Assembly (NCBI RefSeq): GCF_038433465.1
Contig: NZ_JAESVF010000008.1
Span: 76,498-140,497, forward strand
Length of the DNA: 64,000 nt
Origin: Galbibacter sp038433465
Lineage (GTDB): Bacteria; Bacteroidota; Bacteroidia; Flavobacteriales; Flavobacteriaceae
Direction of reading: 5' to 3'
The notes beneath the pieces were generated by a model that worked only from the letters and a program-made list of their open reading frames with translations, was not told the origin of the DNA and made no database searches. Made by a program: the position numbers and the translations under genes. Numbering within the stretch: position 1 is the stretch's first letter; every line of letters starts with the position of its first letter. Below, one piece after another: positions 26,978-37,600 of the stretch.

Positions 26978-28899
26978 GAAAATTACTCCTTTCATTTATA
27001 ATTATTGTAATTGCTATAGTTTATATAGGAAGGCTTTCGTATTTGCAATTGTTAGATACTTCAAACAAAAATCCGTTAAACGATACGGCTATAAAAGCCA
27101 TTTACGATTATCCTGAGCGCGGACATATTTACGATAGAAACGGAACACTCTTGGTAGCCAATCAGCCTTCGTATGATGTCATGGTGATTCCTAGAGATGT
27201 AAAGCCTTTGGATACGTTAGAGTTTTGTAAATTATTAAATATTTCGAAGGAAGATTTTATTAAGAAATACCGAAAAGCCTATGTGTATTCACCAAGGCTA
27301 CCGTCGGTTTTTGTTCCGCAGTTATCCAAAAAAGAATATGCCATTTTACAAGAAAAAATGCGTAAGTACGAAGGGTTTTATATTCAGAAGCGTTCGTTAA
27401 GACACTATATGACGAGTGTTGGAGCAAATGTTTTGGGGTATATAAGTGAGGTGAATGATAGAGATTTACGTAAATATTCGTACTACCAATCGGGAGAGTT
27501 AAAAGGGCGTCAAGGAGTTGAGGAGCAATACGAAGAAGTGTTGCGTGGACAAAAAGGGGTGAAGTTTATTCAGAAAGATAGATTTAACCGAGAAATTGGT
27601 TCGTATAAAAACGGAATTTTCGATACGCTACCAGTTCCAGGAAAAGATATTACGCTTACTATTGATAACCAGCTCCAAAAGTATGGAGAGGAATTAATGA
27701 TTCATAAACGAGGAGGAATTGTAGCCATTGCTCCAAAAACTGGCGAAATTTTAGCGCTAGTTTCTGCGCCTAGTTACGATCCAGACTTGTTAGTAGGACG
27801 TAAGCGTTCTAGAAATTATACCGAATTGTATTACGATTCTATCGCAAAACCTTTGTACGATAGAGGTTTAAATGCAATGTATCCTCCAGGGTCGCCTTTT
27901 AAAACTATAAATGCTTTAATCGGTTTACAGGAAGGTGTTATCGATGAGCACACTACTTTTACGTGTTATCATGGATATCGCTACGGAAGAAACTCTTTTA
28001 TGGGTTGCCACTGTCCTTCTGGTACACACAACGATTTAATTCGTGGAATACAGGTGTCTTGTAATGCTTATTTTGCAAATACTTATCGACGCGTTATCGA
28101 AAAATATCCAACCTCTGCTGAAGGGATGAATACTTGGGAAGAACACGTAAAAAGTTTTGGACTCGGAAACTATTTAGGATACGATTTACCTACAGGAAAA
28201 TCTGGGAAAATACCAGATGCCGATTATTACAATCGGGTTTATGGGGAGCGTCGTTGGTATGCTACAAATACACTTTCAAACGCAATTGGGCAAGGAGAAG
28301 TTTTGGCAACGCCAATTCAGCTAGCCAATCTTACAGCTACAATTGCAAATAGGGGATACTACTATACACCACATATTATTAAAAAGATTGAAGAAGATAC
28401 CATTCCGCATAAATTTGTAGAAAAGCATCAAACCACAATCGACCCTAAAAATTTTGAGCCAGTTATTCAAGGTATGTTTGATGTGTATCGTTATGGTACT
28501 GCAAGTTCACTACAAATTCCAGATATTAACATAGCAGGAAAAACAGGTACTGCTGAAAACTTTACTAAAATAGAAGGGAAAAGAGCCCAGCTTACCGATC
28601 ACTCTATTTTTGTGGCCTTTGCTCCTGTTGAAGATCCTAAAATTGCGATAGCTGTTTTTGTTGAAAATGGTTATTGGGGGAGTAGATGGGCAGGACGTAT
28701 TGCGAGTTTAATGATAGAAAAATATATCAAGGGAGAAATTACTCGAACTGACTTAGAGAAATATGTGTTAAACGGAAGCTTAGAAGAAGAGTACGCAAAA
28801 CCATTAAGTGGAAAATCGTTTACCATTAACGACGGAAAAACGTTTATTAAATGGCCTACGGAAAACACAATTAAAACTGAAAAAAAACCATTGCCATAG
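26974..28899 (+). CDS. mrdA: Penicillin-binding protein 2 (peptidoglycan transpeptidase)
   Basis: PBP2 cross-links glycan strands made by RodA. The 641-residue protein has one N-terminal helix, a pedestal domain, then the transpeptidase domain with the SxxK motif in PPGSPFKT, SxN in QVSCNAYFA and KTG in AGKTGTAENF. A cysteine/histidine group sits beside the active site: Cys 331, Cys 345, His 346, Cys 347 and Cys 363 (within SCN). E. coli PBP2 is known to hold a zinc ion in this region, so this may be a related metal site. rodA begins with the base right after the stop. Confidence 0.95.
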   Translation: MRKLLLSFIIIVIAIVYIGRLSYLQLLDTSNKNPLNDTAIKAIYDYPERGHIYDRNGTLLVANQPSYDVMVIPRDVKPLDTLEFCKLLNISKEDFIKKYRKAYVYSPRLPSVFVPQLSKKEYAILQEKMRKYEGFYIQKRSLRHYMTSVGANVLGYISEVNDRDLRKYSYYQSGELKGRQGVEEQYEEVLRGQKGVKFIQKDRFNREIGSYKNGIFDTLPVPGKDITLTIDNQLQKYGEELMIHKRGGIVAIAPKTGEILALVSAPSYDPDLLVGRKRSRNYTELYYDSIAKPLYDRGLNAMYPPGSPFKTINALIGLQEGVIDEHTTFTCYHGYRYGRNSFMGCHCPSGTHNDLIRGIQVSCNAYFANTYRRVIEKYPTSAEGMNTWEEHVKSFGLGNYLGYDLPTGKSGKIPDADYYNRVYGERRWYATNTLSNAIGQGEVLATPIQLANLTATIANRGYYYTPHIIKKIEEDTIPHKFVEKHQTTIDPKNFEPVIQGMFDVYRYGTASSLQIPDINIAGKTGTAENFTKIEGKRAQLTDHSIFVAFAPVEDPKIAIAVFVENGYWGSRWAGRIASLMIEKYIKGEITRTDLEKYVLNGSLEEEYAKPLSGKSFTINDGKTFIKWPTENTIKTEKKPLP

Positions 28900-30180
28900 A
28901 TGATAGATTTTTTAAAAAAGGTTGACTGGTTTAGTATTTTATTATACGCATTATTGGTTTTTATAGGCTGGCTTAATATCTATTCAGCAACCTATACTGG
29001 CGAGGGAGGAAGTATTTTAAATTCAGATACATTTTATGGAAAACAGCTCGTGTTTATTATTGTAAGTTGTTTTTTAGTCATCATTTTACTCTCGGTTGAA
29101 GCCAAATTTTACGAGCGATTTGCAAGTATAATTTATTTAGCGTCTTTACTTTCTTTATTAGGATTGTTTGTTTTCGGTAAAAATGTAAACGGTGCCACCT
29201 CTTGGTATGCTATTGGAGGGATGACATTACAACCATCGGAGTTTGCTAAGGCAGCTACTGCTTTAGCGTTGGCAAAGTATTTAAGTGACATTCAAACCGA
29301 TATAAAGGACTTTAAAGATTTATTAAAAATATTTTTGATAATTTCCTTACCAGCGTTTCTTATAATTCCGCAGCCAGACCCTGGAAGTGCATTAGTATAT
29401 GCGGCATTCTTTTTTGTTTTGTACCGAGAGGGTTTACATCCAATGTATTTGTTAATTGGTTTTTTTTCAATCATACTCTTTACAGCAACCTTACTTTTTG
29501 GTACCATTTGGGTGTTTTTGGGTTCTGCTTTGTTATTGGGGTTGGCTTATTATTATTTAAAACGAAAAAAGCAACGAGTAACTATATTGCAACTAATTGT
29601 TGTATTGATCGTAACCACCACTTTTTCATATTCGGTAGATTTTATTTTTAATAATGTTTTTGAGCAAAGACATAGAGATCGTTTTAGTCTTTGGTTACGT
29701 TTGGAAGATGATCCAGTAAAACTGAATCAGATTCGAAAAACAATTGGATATAACACCTATCAGTCGGAATCTGCAATTGGTTCTGGCGGATTTATGGGAA
29801 AAGGTTTTTTAGAAGGAACTCGTACCAAAGGAAACTTTGTACCAGAACAACACACCGATTATATTTTTAGTACTGTTGGAGAAGAATGGGGTTTTGTAGG
29901 AACTTCTGCTGTTGTCTTGTTGTTTTCAATGCTAATTTTAAGGTTGATTTTTTTAGCAGAAAGACAAAAGTCTGCTTTCAGTAGAATTTATGGATATTCC
30001 GTAGCATCTATTATCTTTTTTCACTTCGCAATTAATGTAGGAATGGTTATTGGCTTGTTGCCAACAGTGGGTATTCCGTTACCGTTTTTTAGTTATGGTG
30101 GTTCAGGATTACTTGGGTTTACAGTATTGTTATTTATCTTTTTAAAGCTCGATGCTAACAGAATTAACGAGTGGATGTAA
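28900..30180 (+). CDS. rodA: SEDS peptidoglycan polymerase RodA
   Basis: RodA polymerises lipid II in the lateral wall with PBP2 as partner. The 426-residue membrane protein has about ten helices. It includes WYAIGGMTLQPSEFAKAA, the family segment with the conserved glutamate, the PDPGSALVY loop and a C-terminal GIPLPFFSYGGSGLLG motif. It is last in the operon. No clear terminator follows at once; the next feature is a repeat element. Confidence 0.96.
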   Translation: MIDFLKKVDWFSILLYALLVFIGWLNIYSATYTGEGGSILNSDTFYGKQLVFIIVSCFLVIILLSVEAKFYERFASIIYLASLLSLLGLFVFGKNVNGATSWYAIGGMTLQPSEFAKAATALALAKYLSDIQTDIKDFKDLLKIFLIISLPAFLIIPQPDPGSALVYAAFFFVLYREGLHPMYLLIGFFSIILFTATLLFGTIWVFLGSALLLGLAYYYLKRKKQRVTILQLIVVLIVTTTFSYSVDFIFNNVFEQRHRDRFSLWLRLEDDPVKLNQIRKTIGYNTYQSESAIGSGGFMGKGFLEGTRTKGNFVPEQHTDYIFSTVGEEWGFVGTSAVVLLFSMLILRLIFLAERQKSAFSRIYGYSVASIIFFHFAINVGMVIGLLPTVGIPLPFFSYGGSGLLGFTVLLFIFLKLDANRINEWM

Positions 30181-30280
30181 TTCAACATCTATTTAATTTC
30201 AACAACTATATCAGTATAAATACGAATAGCTTGAAATATTTTGATGTGAAATTTTGTAAGGGAATACTTCACTTTGTTTT

Positions 30281-30571
30281 AAACGTTAGTTCGACATAAG
30301 AATGATGAATATGAAATAAATTTGACCTATTTAAAAAGTGTTGAAAATCAAGGAAGCAGCGTAGGCTGGAAGATAAAAAGCTGTTTGAGCATAAGCGAGT
30401 TCTTTTTATCTGTGGTGGTTGTTTCCGTAGATTTTTTTATACTTTTTGAATCAGTCTTGACTTTTTTGTTTCGTTTTTGTGTCAAGACAAAAATGAAAGG
30501 ATAATTAAATAACTGAAATACATATAGCTCAAATTTTCTCTCTGTTGATATTTATCTCGAACTTAGGTTAA
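30281..30571. repeat. MITE-like intergenic repeat, copy 2
   Basis: This is the best-preserved copy. Its ends are imperfect inverted repeats: AAACGTTAGTTCGACATAA at the left against TTATCTCGAACTTAGGTTA at the right. The same two internal hairpins occur, AGATAAAAAG/CTTTTTATCT (30371-30380 with 30402-30411) and GTCTTGAC/GTCAAGAC (30454-30461 with 30481-30488). It fills most of the gene-free stretch 30181-30630. Confidence 0.8.
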
Positions 30572-30576
30572 CAAAT

Positions 30577-30607
30577 AAAAAAAGACTGCCTTTTCAGACA
30601 GTCTTTA
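30577..30607. terminator. Terminator of the thioredoxin-SusCD operon
   Basis: AAAGACTG pairs with CAGTCTTT near 30580-30606. On the minus strand it is followed by T residues, 24 bases after the thioredoxin stop. Confidence 0.72.
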
Positions 30608-30630
30608 TGGTACGCTAACTATAAAATATG

Positions 30631-31929
30631 TTACTCAAGTTTCAGCATTTCTAGTTTTCTTTTTAAAAGCATCTGAACATACTTTTGCATTTGTGCTTTA
30701 TCAATTTGAGCACTTTCAAGATAAGCTTGGTTGTAAGCTTTTTCGGCTCCGTCTAAGTCGCCTAATTTTTTATTTACATCACCTAAAAGCGCAATAATGT
30801 TTATACGATCGATTGTTGGAATATCGTTGGTGTTAAGCGATTTTACAATCCAATCTTTCGCAACTTCATTTTGCTCTTTAGTAACTTTATTTCCAGCTTC
30901 AGCATACATTACTTGCGCAGCTCTAGCTAAACTCATTGGAGAAATTGTTTCTCCTTGAAGCTCAAAATAGTTGTTCTTTAAGGCAATATAGCTATCAACA
31001 TTTTTCTCTTTGTAAAGTGCGTAAAGCGCGTCGCAATTTGCTTTTTGTAATTCGTATTGATCTGCATCGCTTTCAATTACATCATATGCAGGTTTCATGT
31101 CGCCTTTTATACGCTCCAATGCTGTTTCATACGATTTGTCTCCATCTTTAGCTAAAGACTCTAGATATTCTGTATTGTGCTGAATAACATAAAATGCTGC
31201 AGGCGGTCCAACTTCTTTGATGTATCCGTCCATATGGGCAATCATGTATTCCATAATTTCATCGTCTTTTCCTTCTGGACGGTGAAACTTTTTGATAATT
31301 ACATAATCTTCTTTGTTGACTAGCGCATCTCCTTTGTCGATTTTTTGTTCGATATAATCGTCAAAGATTTTTTCAACTCTTACAATCCATTTTTTCTTAT
31401 TCATCCCTTCCTGAAGCGTAACAAAAGCAGGTGCTTTGTTAAGCAGCTCTTCCATGATTTCTAAGTCGTCTGAGTTTTTCTGATATTCAGTATAAATCTC
31501 TTCAAAACTTCTAACATCTCCAGTAACGGTTTGTCCCATTTGCATCAAGTTTTCGATATCTAAAGAACCACTTACACGCGCTAAAGCATTTTCGCTACCA
31601 TCAACAAACATTAATGTTGGCATTGATACAATTTGATTTTCTCTTACCAATTGCGTGTTGATTTCTTCTTCGACATCTACTTTTACTGAAACAAAATTTT
31701 CATTGAAAAATGCTCCTAGTTTTTCGTCTACATACACGTTTTTGTCCATCATTTTACATGGTCCACACCAATCGGCATAGTAATCGATAAATAACGGAAC
31801 GTTTCTCTTTTGAGCTTCTGCTAAGGCTTCTTTATAAGTACCTTCGAAAAAGTTGATTCCTTGTGCTTGCACATTACTATTGGTAATGAAAGCAACTAGG
31901 AGGATGATAATTGATTTGTAAATATTCAT
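30631..31929 (-). CDS. Periplasmic thioredoxin-domain protein with TPR-like C-terminus
   Basis: The 432-residue protein has a signal peptide (cleavage near NVQAQ). A thioredoxin domain (about 25-140) follows, with active site YADWCGPCKMMD and cis-proline segment IVSMPTLMFVD. A long helical C-terminal part follows, ending in a TPR-like helix pair (LGDLDGAEKAYNQAYLES). It is the last gene of the minus-strand SusCD operon, 44 bases after a lipoprotein gene. Such proteins reduce or isomerise disulfides of exported proteins. Its place beside SusCD suggests a cysteine-containing or redox-active client or ligand, but that is inference. Confidence 0.85.
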   Translation of the reverse strand: MNIYKSIIILLVAFITNSNVQAQGINFFEGTYKEALAEAQKRNVPLFIDYYADWCGPCKMMDKNVYVDEKLGAFFNENFVSVKVDVEEEINTQLVRENQIVSMPTLMFVDGSENALARVSGSLDIENLMQMGQTVTGDVRSFEEIYTEYQKNSDDLEIMEELLNKAPAFVTLQEGMNKKKWIVRVEKIFDDYIEQKIDKGDALVNKEDYVIIKKFHRPEGKDDEIMEYMIAHMDGYIKEVGPPAAFYVIQHNTEYLESLAKDGDKSYETALERIKGDMKPAYDVIESDADQYELQKANCDALYALYKEKNVDSYIALKNNYFELQGETISPMSLARAAQVMYAEAGNKVTKEQNEVAKDWIVKSLNTNDIPTIDRINIIALLGDVNKKLGDLDGAEKAYNQAYLESAQIDKAQMQKYVQMLLKRKLEMLKLE

Positions 31930-31973
31930 TGCTTCTTGTGTTTTCTGTTTTTAATTTTTTCTGCTGAAGTTAT

Positions 31974-32408
31974 TTATTCAACAGTAATTATAAGAGCATC
32001 TTCTACAACTCCGTAGTGATCTCCTGCATTGTGAATTCCAATACTTACGATGTAATTTCCGGGTGTAGTTTCAGAAAATAGCGGATACACTACTTGACCT
32101 AAACCTTGAATGCTTACATTTTCTTGAAAATAGTTTACTGAGGCCGCATCCACATCGTCTGAGCGTACACTTGCAATACTAAATACAAGTGGCTGAGTTC
32201 CTAAAACGCCACTTATTTTTTGAGAAACCCATGGCGATTCGTTTTCAATTCTCAACGCGTCTTCTCTTGGGTCTGGCTCCAATCTAACAGTCATAGTATT
32301 TGGTAAGTATTCTGCGTTTTCGATATCTAGAAAACCAACTTCTTTGTCACAACTAAAAGTTATTGCACTTAATAGGGCGAGTGTAAGGTATATGATAGAT
32401 TTTTTCAT
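31974..32408 (-). CDS. Lipoprotein of unknown function in SusCD operon
   Basis: This 144-residue lipoprotein has a lipobox ending AITFSC (Cys 20). The mature part is beta-rich and ends in a strand pattern (NYIVSIGIHNAGDHYGVVEDALIITVE taken as three strands). It is not a recognised family. Its position, after SusD and the fasciclin protein, is where Bacteroidota often encode accessory surface lipoproteins, so it may be exposed at the cell surface and help bind the operon's substrate. Only 6 bases separate it from the fasciclin gene. Confidence 0.65.
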   Translation of the reverse strand: MKKSIIYLTLALLSAITFSCDKEVGFLDIENAEYLPNTMTVRLEPDPREDALRIENESPWVSQKISGVLGTQPLVFSIASVRSDDVDAASVNYFQENVSIQGLGQVVYPLFSETTPGNYIVSIGIHNAGDHYGVVEDALIITVE

Positions 32409-32414
32409 GGTAAT

Positions 32415-33014
32415 TTATAGTTTGTCAATTAGGTAATCGTAGTGCATAGAGTGTACTACGCCATTAGAAGGTTGAATGTCGGCAGAGGCTATTTGTGCAT
32501 CTCTGATGGTAGTTCCGTCAGCAGAATTAAATTTAACATACACCGGACCAACTCCGTAAACAGGGTCAATTTCTTCTTCTGTAAATAATTGAATTTCGGC
32601 AGCTCCGATAGAAGTAATGAAAATTCCGCCGTCTTGTCTTGAAGGAATTTCATCACGAAGTAATACATCTGTAAACACGTGGTTCAGTAAGATTTCTTTG
32701 CATACCTCAGGGTCGGTTTCTGCAATGGTTTCTAGATTCTGACTGTACAACCAACGTCTAATAGAATGCGAAGTGATTCCCATAAACATAATTTTATCGT
32801 AGTTGGCATCTTCTCCGTTGAATAAAGGAGTTAAACCAGCATGGTCTATCATTTCTACAGTAAGCTCCCAGTTATAATCATCTGTGAGTAAGTATTCGTA
32901 GATGGTTTTATCTGGTAAAACGCCATCGGCTACACCACTGTCGATAGTGTTGTCTTTAGTACAACTTATAAAACAGGCTGTGATAGTGATGAATAAAAGT
33001 GCTATTTTTTTCAT
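32415..33014 (-). CDS. Fasciclin-domain lipoprotein
   Basis: The 199-residue lipoprotein (ITACFISC, Cys 18) carries one fasciclin-like domain. Signs are the early TIYEYLLTDDYNW, the mid-domain LLNHVFTDVLLRDEI (the FAS1 'LxxHVx' step) and the closing ADIQPSNGVVHSMHYDYLI, where FAS1 domains end with NGVVHxID. FAS1 domains mediate adhesion or ligand binding at cell surfaces. It lies 19 bases after susD, so it is part of the same transcript and presumably sits at the surface beside SusD. Confidence 0.78.
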   Translation of the reverse strand: MKKIALLFITITACFISCTKDNTIDSGVADGVLPDKTIYEYLLTDDYNWELTVEMIDHAGLTPLFNGEDANYDKIMFMGITSHSIRRWLYSQNLETIAETDPEVCKEILLNHVFTDVLLRDEIPSRQDGGIFITSIGAAEIQLFTEEEIDPVYGVGPVYVKFNSADGTTIRDAQIASADIQPSNGVVHSMHYDYLIDKL

Positions 33015-33033
33015 TTAAATACTTTTTAAATAA

Positions 33034-34593
33034 TTAATCTACTCTGTTCCAGTAGATGTTTTGTTTTAATAAGGTGTTGTTTGTAAAGGCTGCTTCTCCG
33101 ATATAAAGGTATAAGGCGCCGTCTTGAATGTCTTGGTCTGTTAATTGTGCAAAAGCAGGTGTAAACTCGGTATCGAAATAATGATTTCTAACAACGTCGT
33201 AATACCTTCCGTTTTCCATAATTAACTCTTTTTCTCTTTCTTTAAAGATAGCATACTGTAAATCGGTATCTTCTGCAGTTGGGTACAAATCGGCTTTTGC
33301 TCTTGAGCGGATTGTATTTAAATCGGCTACGGCAGCAGCATCGTTACCAATTTTTGCGTAGCATTCAGCTCTTAATAAATAAATACCTGCAAGTCTGATA
33401 TAAATGTTGTTGCTGTTGAGTCCTGTCATACTTGTACGCCCAGTAGCTTGACTAACAACTCTAAAAACACCTTCTTTTACTTTATACGGAAAAGCAAAAG
33501 GATGTCCTGCGGCAGCAAGCGAATCAACTTTATAGAAGTAATTATCTTTTCTTTCGTCGTTATTTTGATAATATTCTTGAATGGTAGAAGCATTAAATTT
33601 TAATGCGATTCTTGCAGTTTCGATGTACGAATTACTGTCGTTGGTATCTACAGGCCATGTAACATAACGTTCCATAATGGTAGAAGCATAACCTCCAGAA
33701 TTATCAGTTAAATAAAAGTTTTGAACTTCTAAGATACTTTCTCTAGCGATAGGTCTAGAAGAAGGTTCCCAAGTGCTAAAGGTTTCAGATAGCATTGTTG
33801 GAATATCTGTTGCTAAACCATATTCTCCTGCATCTTCTCCTGAGATTAATTTTGTAGCCCATTCGATAGATTTGTTGTAAGAAGTAGCAGGCATTACTGT
33901 CGTCCAGTTGTAAAGTTCTGCCATACTTCCTTGCCAAGCGTACATATGTGCTAATAAACCAGCCGCTGCACCTCTGCTTCCGTATTGTTTAGAAAGTAGT
34001 GGTTCGCCTTCGTCGTCTATCATTTCACCATAACGCCCTAGTAAAGTGTAAGCACTTTCCATGTTCGTAATAGCTTCTGCAATAACTTCGTAATCGGTGC
34101 TGTTTCCGTAGGCATTAAAGTTGTTGGTGCCAGTAGTAATGATGGCATTTCCCCAAATTCGCCCAAGTTCGAAATACATCCAACCTTTAAAGAAACGCGC
34201 TTGCCCAGTGTAAAAATCTATTCGCTCTTGAGAAATATTTCCTTCAGCTTGGTCGATGTTTTCTAACACTAGGTTGCAAAGGTAAATTACATCGTAATAC
34301 TCGGCCCATTTGCTGTATAAAGAGCCTTTTACAGTAGCAGGAACTAAATCTCTTAAGTTTGCCAAACCAGAGTTGTCGCATTGATCGGCAGCAGCTCCCA
34401 TTGCTTGATGTGGATCTTCACCAATTAAACGTTGCACTTCTCCTTGAATGGTGATTAAAAACCCCATTAATTCATCGTCGTCGTCAAAAGCATTGGTGAT
34501 CGATTGTCTGTCTTCTGGCTTGATGTCGAGTGCATCTGCACAAGAACTCAATACGGTTACTAAAAGTAGTAAAGGAATTAAAATTCGCTTCAT
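33034..34593 (-). CDS. SusD/RagB-family surface nutrient-binding lipoprotein (first SusCD locus)
   Basis: The 519-residue lipoprotein (lipobox LLSSC, Cys 18) has the SusD helical fold. Its N-terminal part contains GQARFFKGWMYFELGRIWGNA, the first TPR unit. The C-terminal part has NTIRSRAKADLYP and KEREKELIMENGRYYDVVRN, the signature RRxEL-like helix. SusD closes the SusC channel from outside and delivers ligand. It follows susC by 65 bases, with a hairpin between the two. The ligand of this pair is unknown. Confidence 0.93.
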   Translation of the reverse strand: MKRILIPLLLLVTVLSSCADALDIKPEDRQSITNAFDDDDELMGFLITIQGEVQRLIGEDPHQAMGAAADQCDNSGLANLRDLVPATVKGSLYSKWAEYYDVIYLCNLVLENIDQAEGNISQERIDFYTGQARFFKGWMYFELGRIWGNAIITTGTNNFNAYGNSTDYEVIAEAITNMESAYTLLGRYGEMIDDEGEPLLSKQYGSRGAAAGLLAHMYAWQGSMAELYNWTTVMPATSYNKSIEWATKLISGEDAGEYGLATDIPTMLSETFSTWEPSSRPIARESILEVQNFYLTDNSGGYASTIMERYVTWPVDTNDSNSYIETARIALKFNASTIQEYYQNNDERKDNYFYKVDSLAAAGHPFAFPYKVKEGVFRVVSQATGRTSMTGLNSNNIYIRLAGIYLLRAECYAKIGNDAAAVADLNTIRSRAKADLYPTAEDTDLQYAIFKEREKELIMENGRYYDVVRNHYFDTEFTPAFAQLTDQDIQDGALYLYIGEAAFTNNTLLKQNIYWNRVD

Positions 34594-34617
34594 TGTTTTG
34601 TATGTTATATGTTATAT

Positions 34618-34651
34618 CATCGAGTAGCATGAGGGATTGCTACCCGATGAT
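34618..34651 (-). other. Intercistronic hairpin between susC and susD
   Basis: On the minus strand ATCGGGTAGCA pairs with TGCTACTCGAT (one G-T pair) around an 8-base loop. It lies between the susC stop and the susD start and has no T run after it, so it is more likely to affect RNA stability or relative expression than to terminate. Confidence 0.6.
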
Positions 34652-34658
34652 TTTTTTG

Positions 34659-37600
34659 CTATAAGTTTAATGAACATCCTAAGGTGAATACTCGTGGAAG
34701 TGGATAATTATCTAGAGTATCTACTCCTGTGTAATTAACTGCTTCTGGATCTAAACCTGAGTAATTTGTAATTAAGAATAAGTTTTCAGCAGTGAAGAAT
34801 ATTCTAGCCGACTCCATTCCTATTTTTTCCATCCATTCTTTATTGAAAGTGTAAGAGATATTTAATTTTTTCAGTCTTAAATAATTTACATCTTCAATAT
34901 TTGTGTCAACCATAGGATCCGATTGCGGAGTGTACCCAAGGTTTGCCGATGGGAAAAATGGGTTGTAACCATCTCCAGCAGCTGCATATCCTTCTTCAGA
35001 CCAAAAATCTACATCGTCCATATCGAAGTACAAACGAGTTGTAGTAGGCTCTCTACCGTTTGTATACGACGCGTATGGTACCGCATTTATGATAGATTTA
35101 GAAAGTGTGTAGGTAAACAATACATTTAAGCTGAAGTTTTTCCAACTTACTTCGTTGGTGAAACCACCACTAGCTTTTGGAATTGGACTTCCTTTGAAAA
35201 CTTTGTCTAGGTCGTTAATTCTTCCGTCGCCATTAAGGTCTTTGATTTTTTTCATCCCTATTTGAGCAGGGTGGAAGTTGTCTGACTGTCCTTGTGTAGT
35301 TACAGAACCATTAACATTGTAATAGTTTTCAAGATCTTCTTCGGTTTCGATATAACCATCTTGAACGTAAACATTAAAGCCGAATAAAGGTCTTCCTAGA
35401 ACAAAATTATCTACATCTTTACCGTTAAAACTTTCTTCAAATCTGTTGAAGTTTCTAGCGATGTTAAAACTAGTTTTCCATTTAACTTCAGTATCTCTTA
35501 AAATGTCTACTTGTAAAGCCATTTCTATACCAGTATTTGATGTAGAAAACGTATTTCTCCAAGTTGAAGATTCGTAGTAAACATCTCCAGGAAGTGGTGC
35601 ATTGTAAATTTGATCTTTGTTGTATTTATAGTACCAATCGGTTACCATTTTTACGCGGTGCTCAAACAGGTTCAAGTCAAGTCCAAGACTGTATTGTTGC
35701 GACTCTTCCCAAGCTAAATTGTTGTACGAAACTTGATCTGGCGCTAGTCCTGGAGTTCCTAAAAAGTAAGGTGAGTTCTTATCGGAAACTGTACCGTGTG
35801 CTAAATAAGGGTTTTGGAATTGTACTCCTGTTACCCCCCAAGAAGCTCTAAGTTTTCCAGAACTTAACCACCAAAGATTTTCCATGAATTTTTCACTGGC
35901 AAAGTTCCATCCTGCTGCTACCGATGGGAATGTTCCCCATCTTTTTCCTTCTCCAAAAGTACTCGACCCGTCGGCTCTTAGCGTTGCTTCAATTAAATAT
36001 TTTTTATCGAAGTTGTAAGCAACTCTTCCGAAGTAACTCAATAAAACTGATTCATTGTAACTCGATGAGAAATTACGAGTAACAATTTGGTTTCCGTTTT
36101 GATCGATTACAATAGCAGTTTCTGGAATTTCAGGGACGTAGTGAATGTCGTCACTCGGCATTCCGCTACCGTAACCCCAATTTCTGTTGTTTGTTCTGCT
36201 TGTATAACCTTGACCTGCCAATAGTTCTAAATTGTGAACATTATTGAAGGTGTTGGTATAATTTAAAGTGTTTTCCCAGTTGGTAACAATCGATAAATTA
36301 TTGGTTGCTTCTGAACTTGAAAGTCCGAATCTGTCATCTAGATAAGAAGGAACAAATACATTGCTAGTCACTAAAGAAATATCTACAGATGGTGTAGAAT
36401 TAAAACTGAAGTTTTTAGCAAAAGTCCAATTTAGTCGAAGACCAGAACGCAATCTGTACGTATCATTCTTTTGTTCGGTAGCTGCAATTCTGTTGGCTTG
36501 TTCTAAAGCTATCGGGTTATTGAAAGAATACAAAGACGAACTCGAAACTGGCGATCCAACCATAAAAGCCGATCCGTTGTTGCTGTTAGAACCCAATCCT
36601 CTGTTGGTGTATGCAAAGTAATTGGTTGAGGTAATTGTTATGTTTTTGCGTGGTTTAATATCCATATTTGCCGTAATGTTGTAACGGTTAAATGCGGTTC
36701 CTGGCATGATACCTTCTTCGTTATAATGACCTAAAGCAAGGTTGTATTTAAACAATTCTGTTCCTCCGTTAACTTGTAAGTTTACGTTGAGAGTTTTTCC
36801 TGTTTGGAAATAGTAATCCCACCAGTTAGAGTTGTTGTTGTAATATGTATTTAAACTATCTTGAATTTCTGGTTTGTAAGCACCGACGTTAACTCCGTTA
36901 CCCCAAAACCAATCGTAAACTCCTTGTGTTCCCCAAGATTCTTTGTAAGATTCTGGTACAACATAGGTACGAGAAGCAGGGTCGTAATAAGCCGTAGTAG
37001 CTCCTTTTGCAAACTGAAGTGCAAATTGTCTTTCGGCATTTCCTAACGTTTGAACAGGAGTTTTTGGAAGCACGCTGTAACCTCTAGAAACATTAGCTGT
37101 GATTTGTGCTTTACCTGTTTTTCCTTTTTTGGTTGTGATTAATACGACTCCGTTATTTGCTCTCGAACCATATAAGGCAGCTGCAGAAGCATCTTTTAAA
37201 ACCTCCATAGATTCGATAGTTGCAGGATCAATATCAGCAAGACCACTTACACCCATAGCTGTATTTGTTTCAGAAATAATAGGAATTCCGTCAACTACAT
37301 ATAAAGGAGAACCATCGTTTATTAATTGTCCATCTGGACCTGTAACCATTAAAGAGTTTTGCCCTCTAATATTTACAATTGTTCCTGTACCTCCTGGTGA
37401 TCCAGATTGGTTGGTAACAAAAACTCCGGCCATTTGTCCTTGCATAAGGTTTTCAAGATTTGCTGCAGGCATATCTTTTATCGCTTCTGCCTTTACTTTA
37501 GATACCGAGTTGATAAGTTCTTTTTCTCCTCTTTCTCCGTAGGCAACTATAGTAACTTCTTCTAAAGAGTTTACATCTTCTTCTAAAATAACTGTTAGGT

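Noticed and set aside
30322..30504. Open frame of 60 codons inside repeat copy 2
   Set aside because: It is made entirely of repeat sequence and crosses both hairpins; copies 1 and 3 do not keep the frame.
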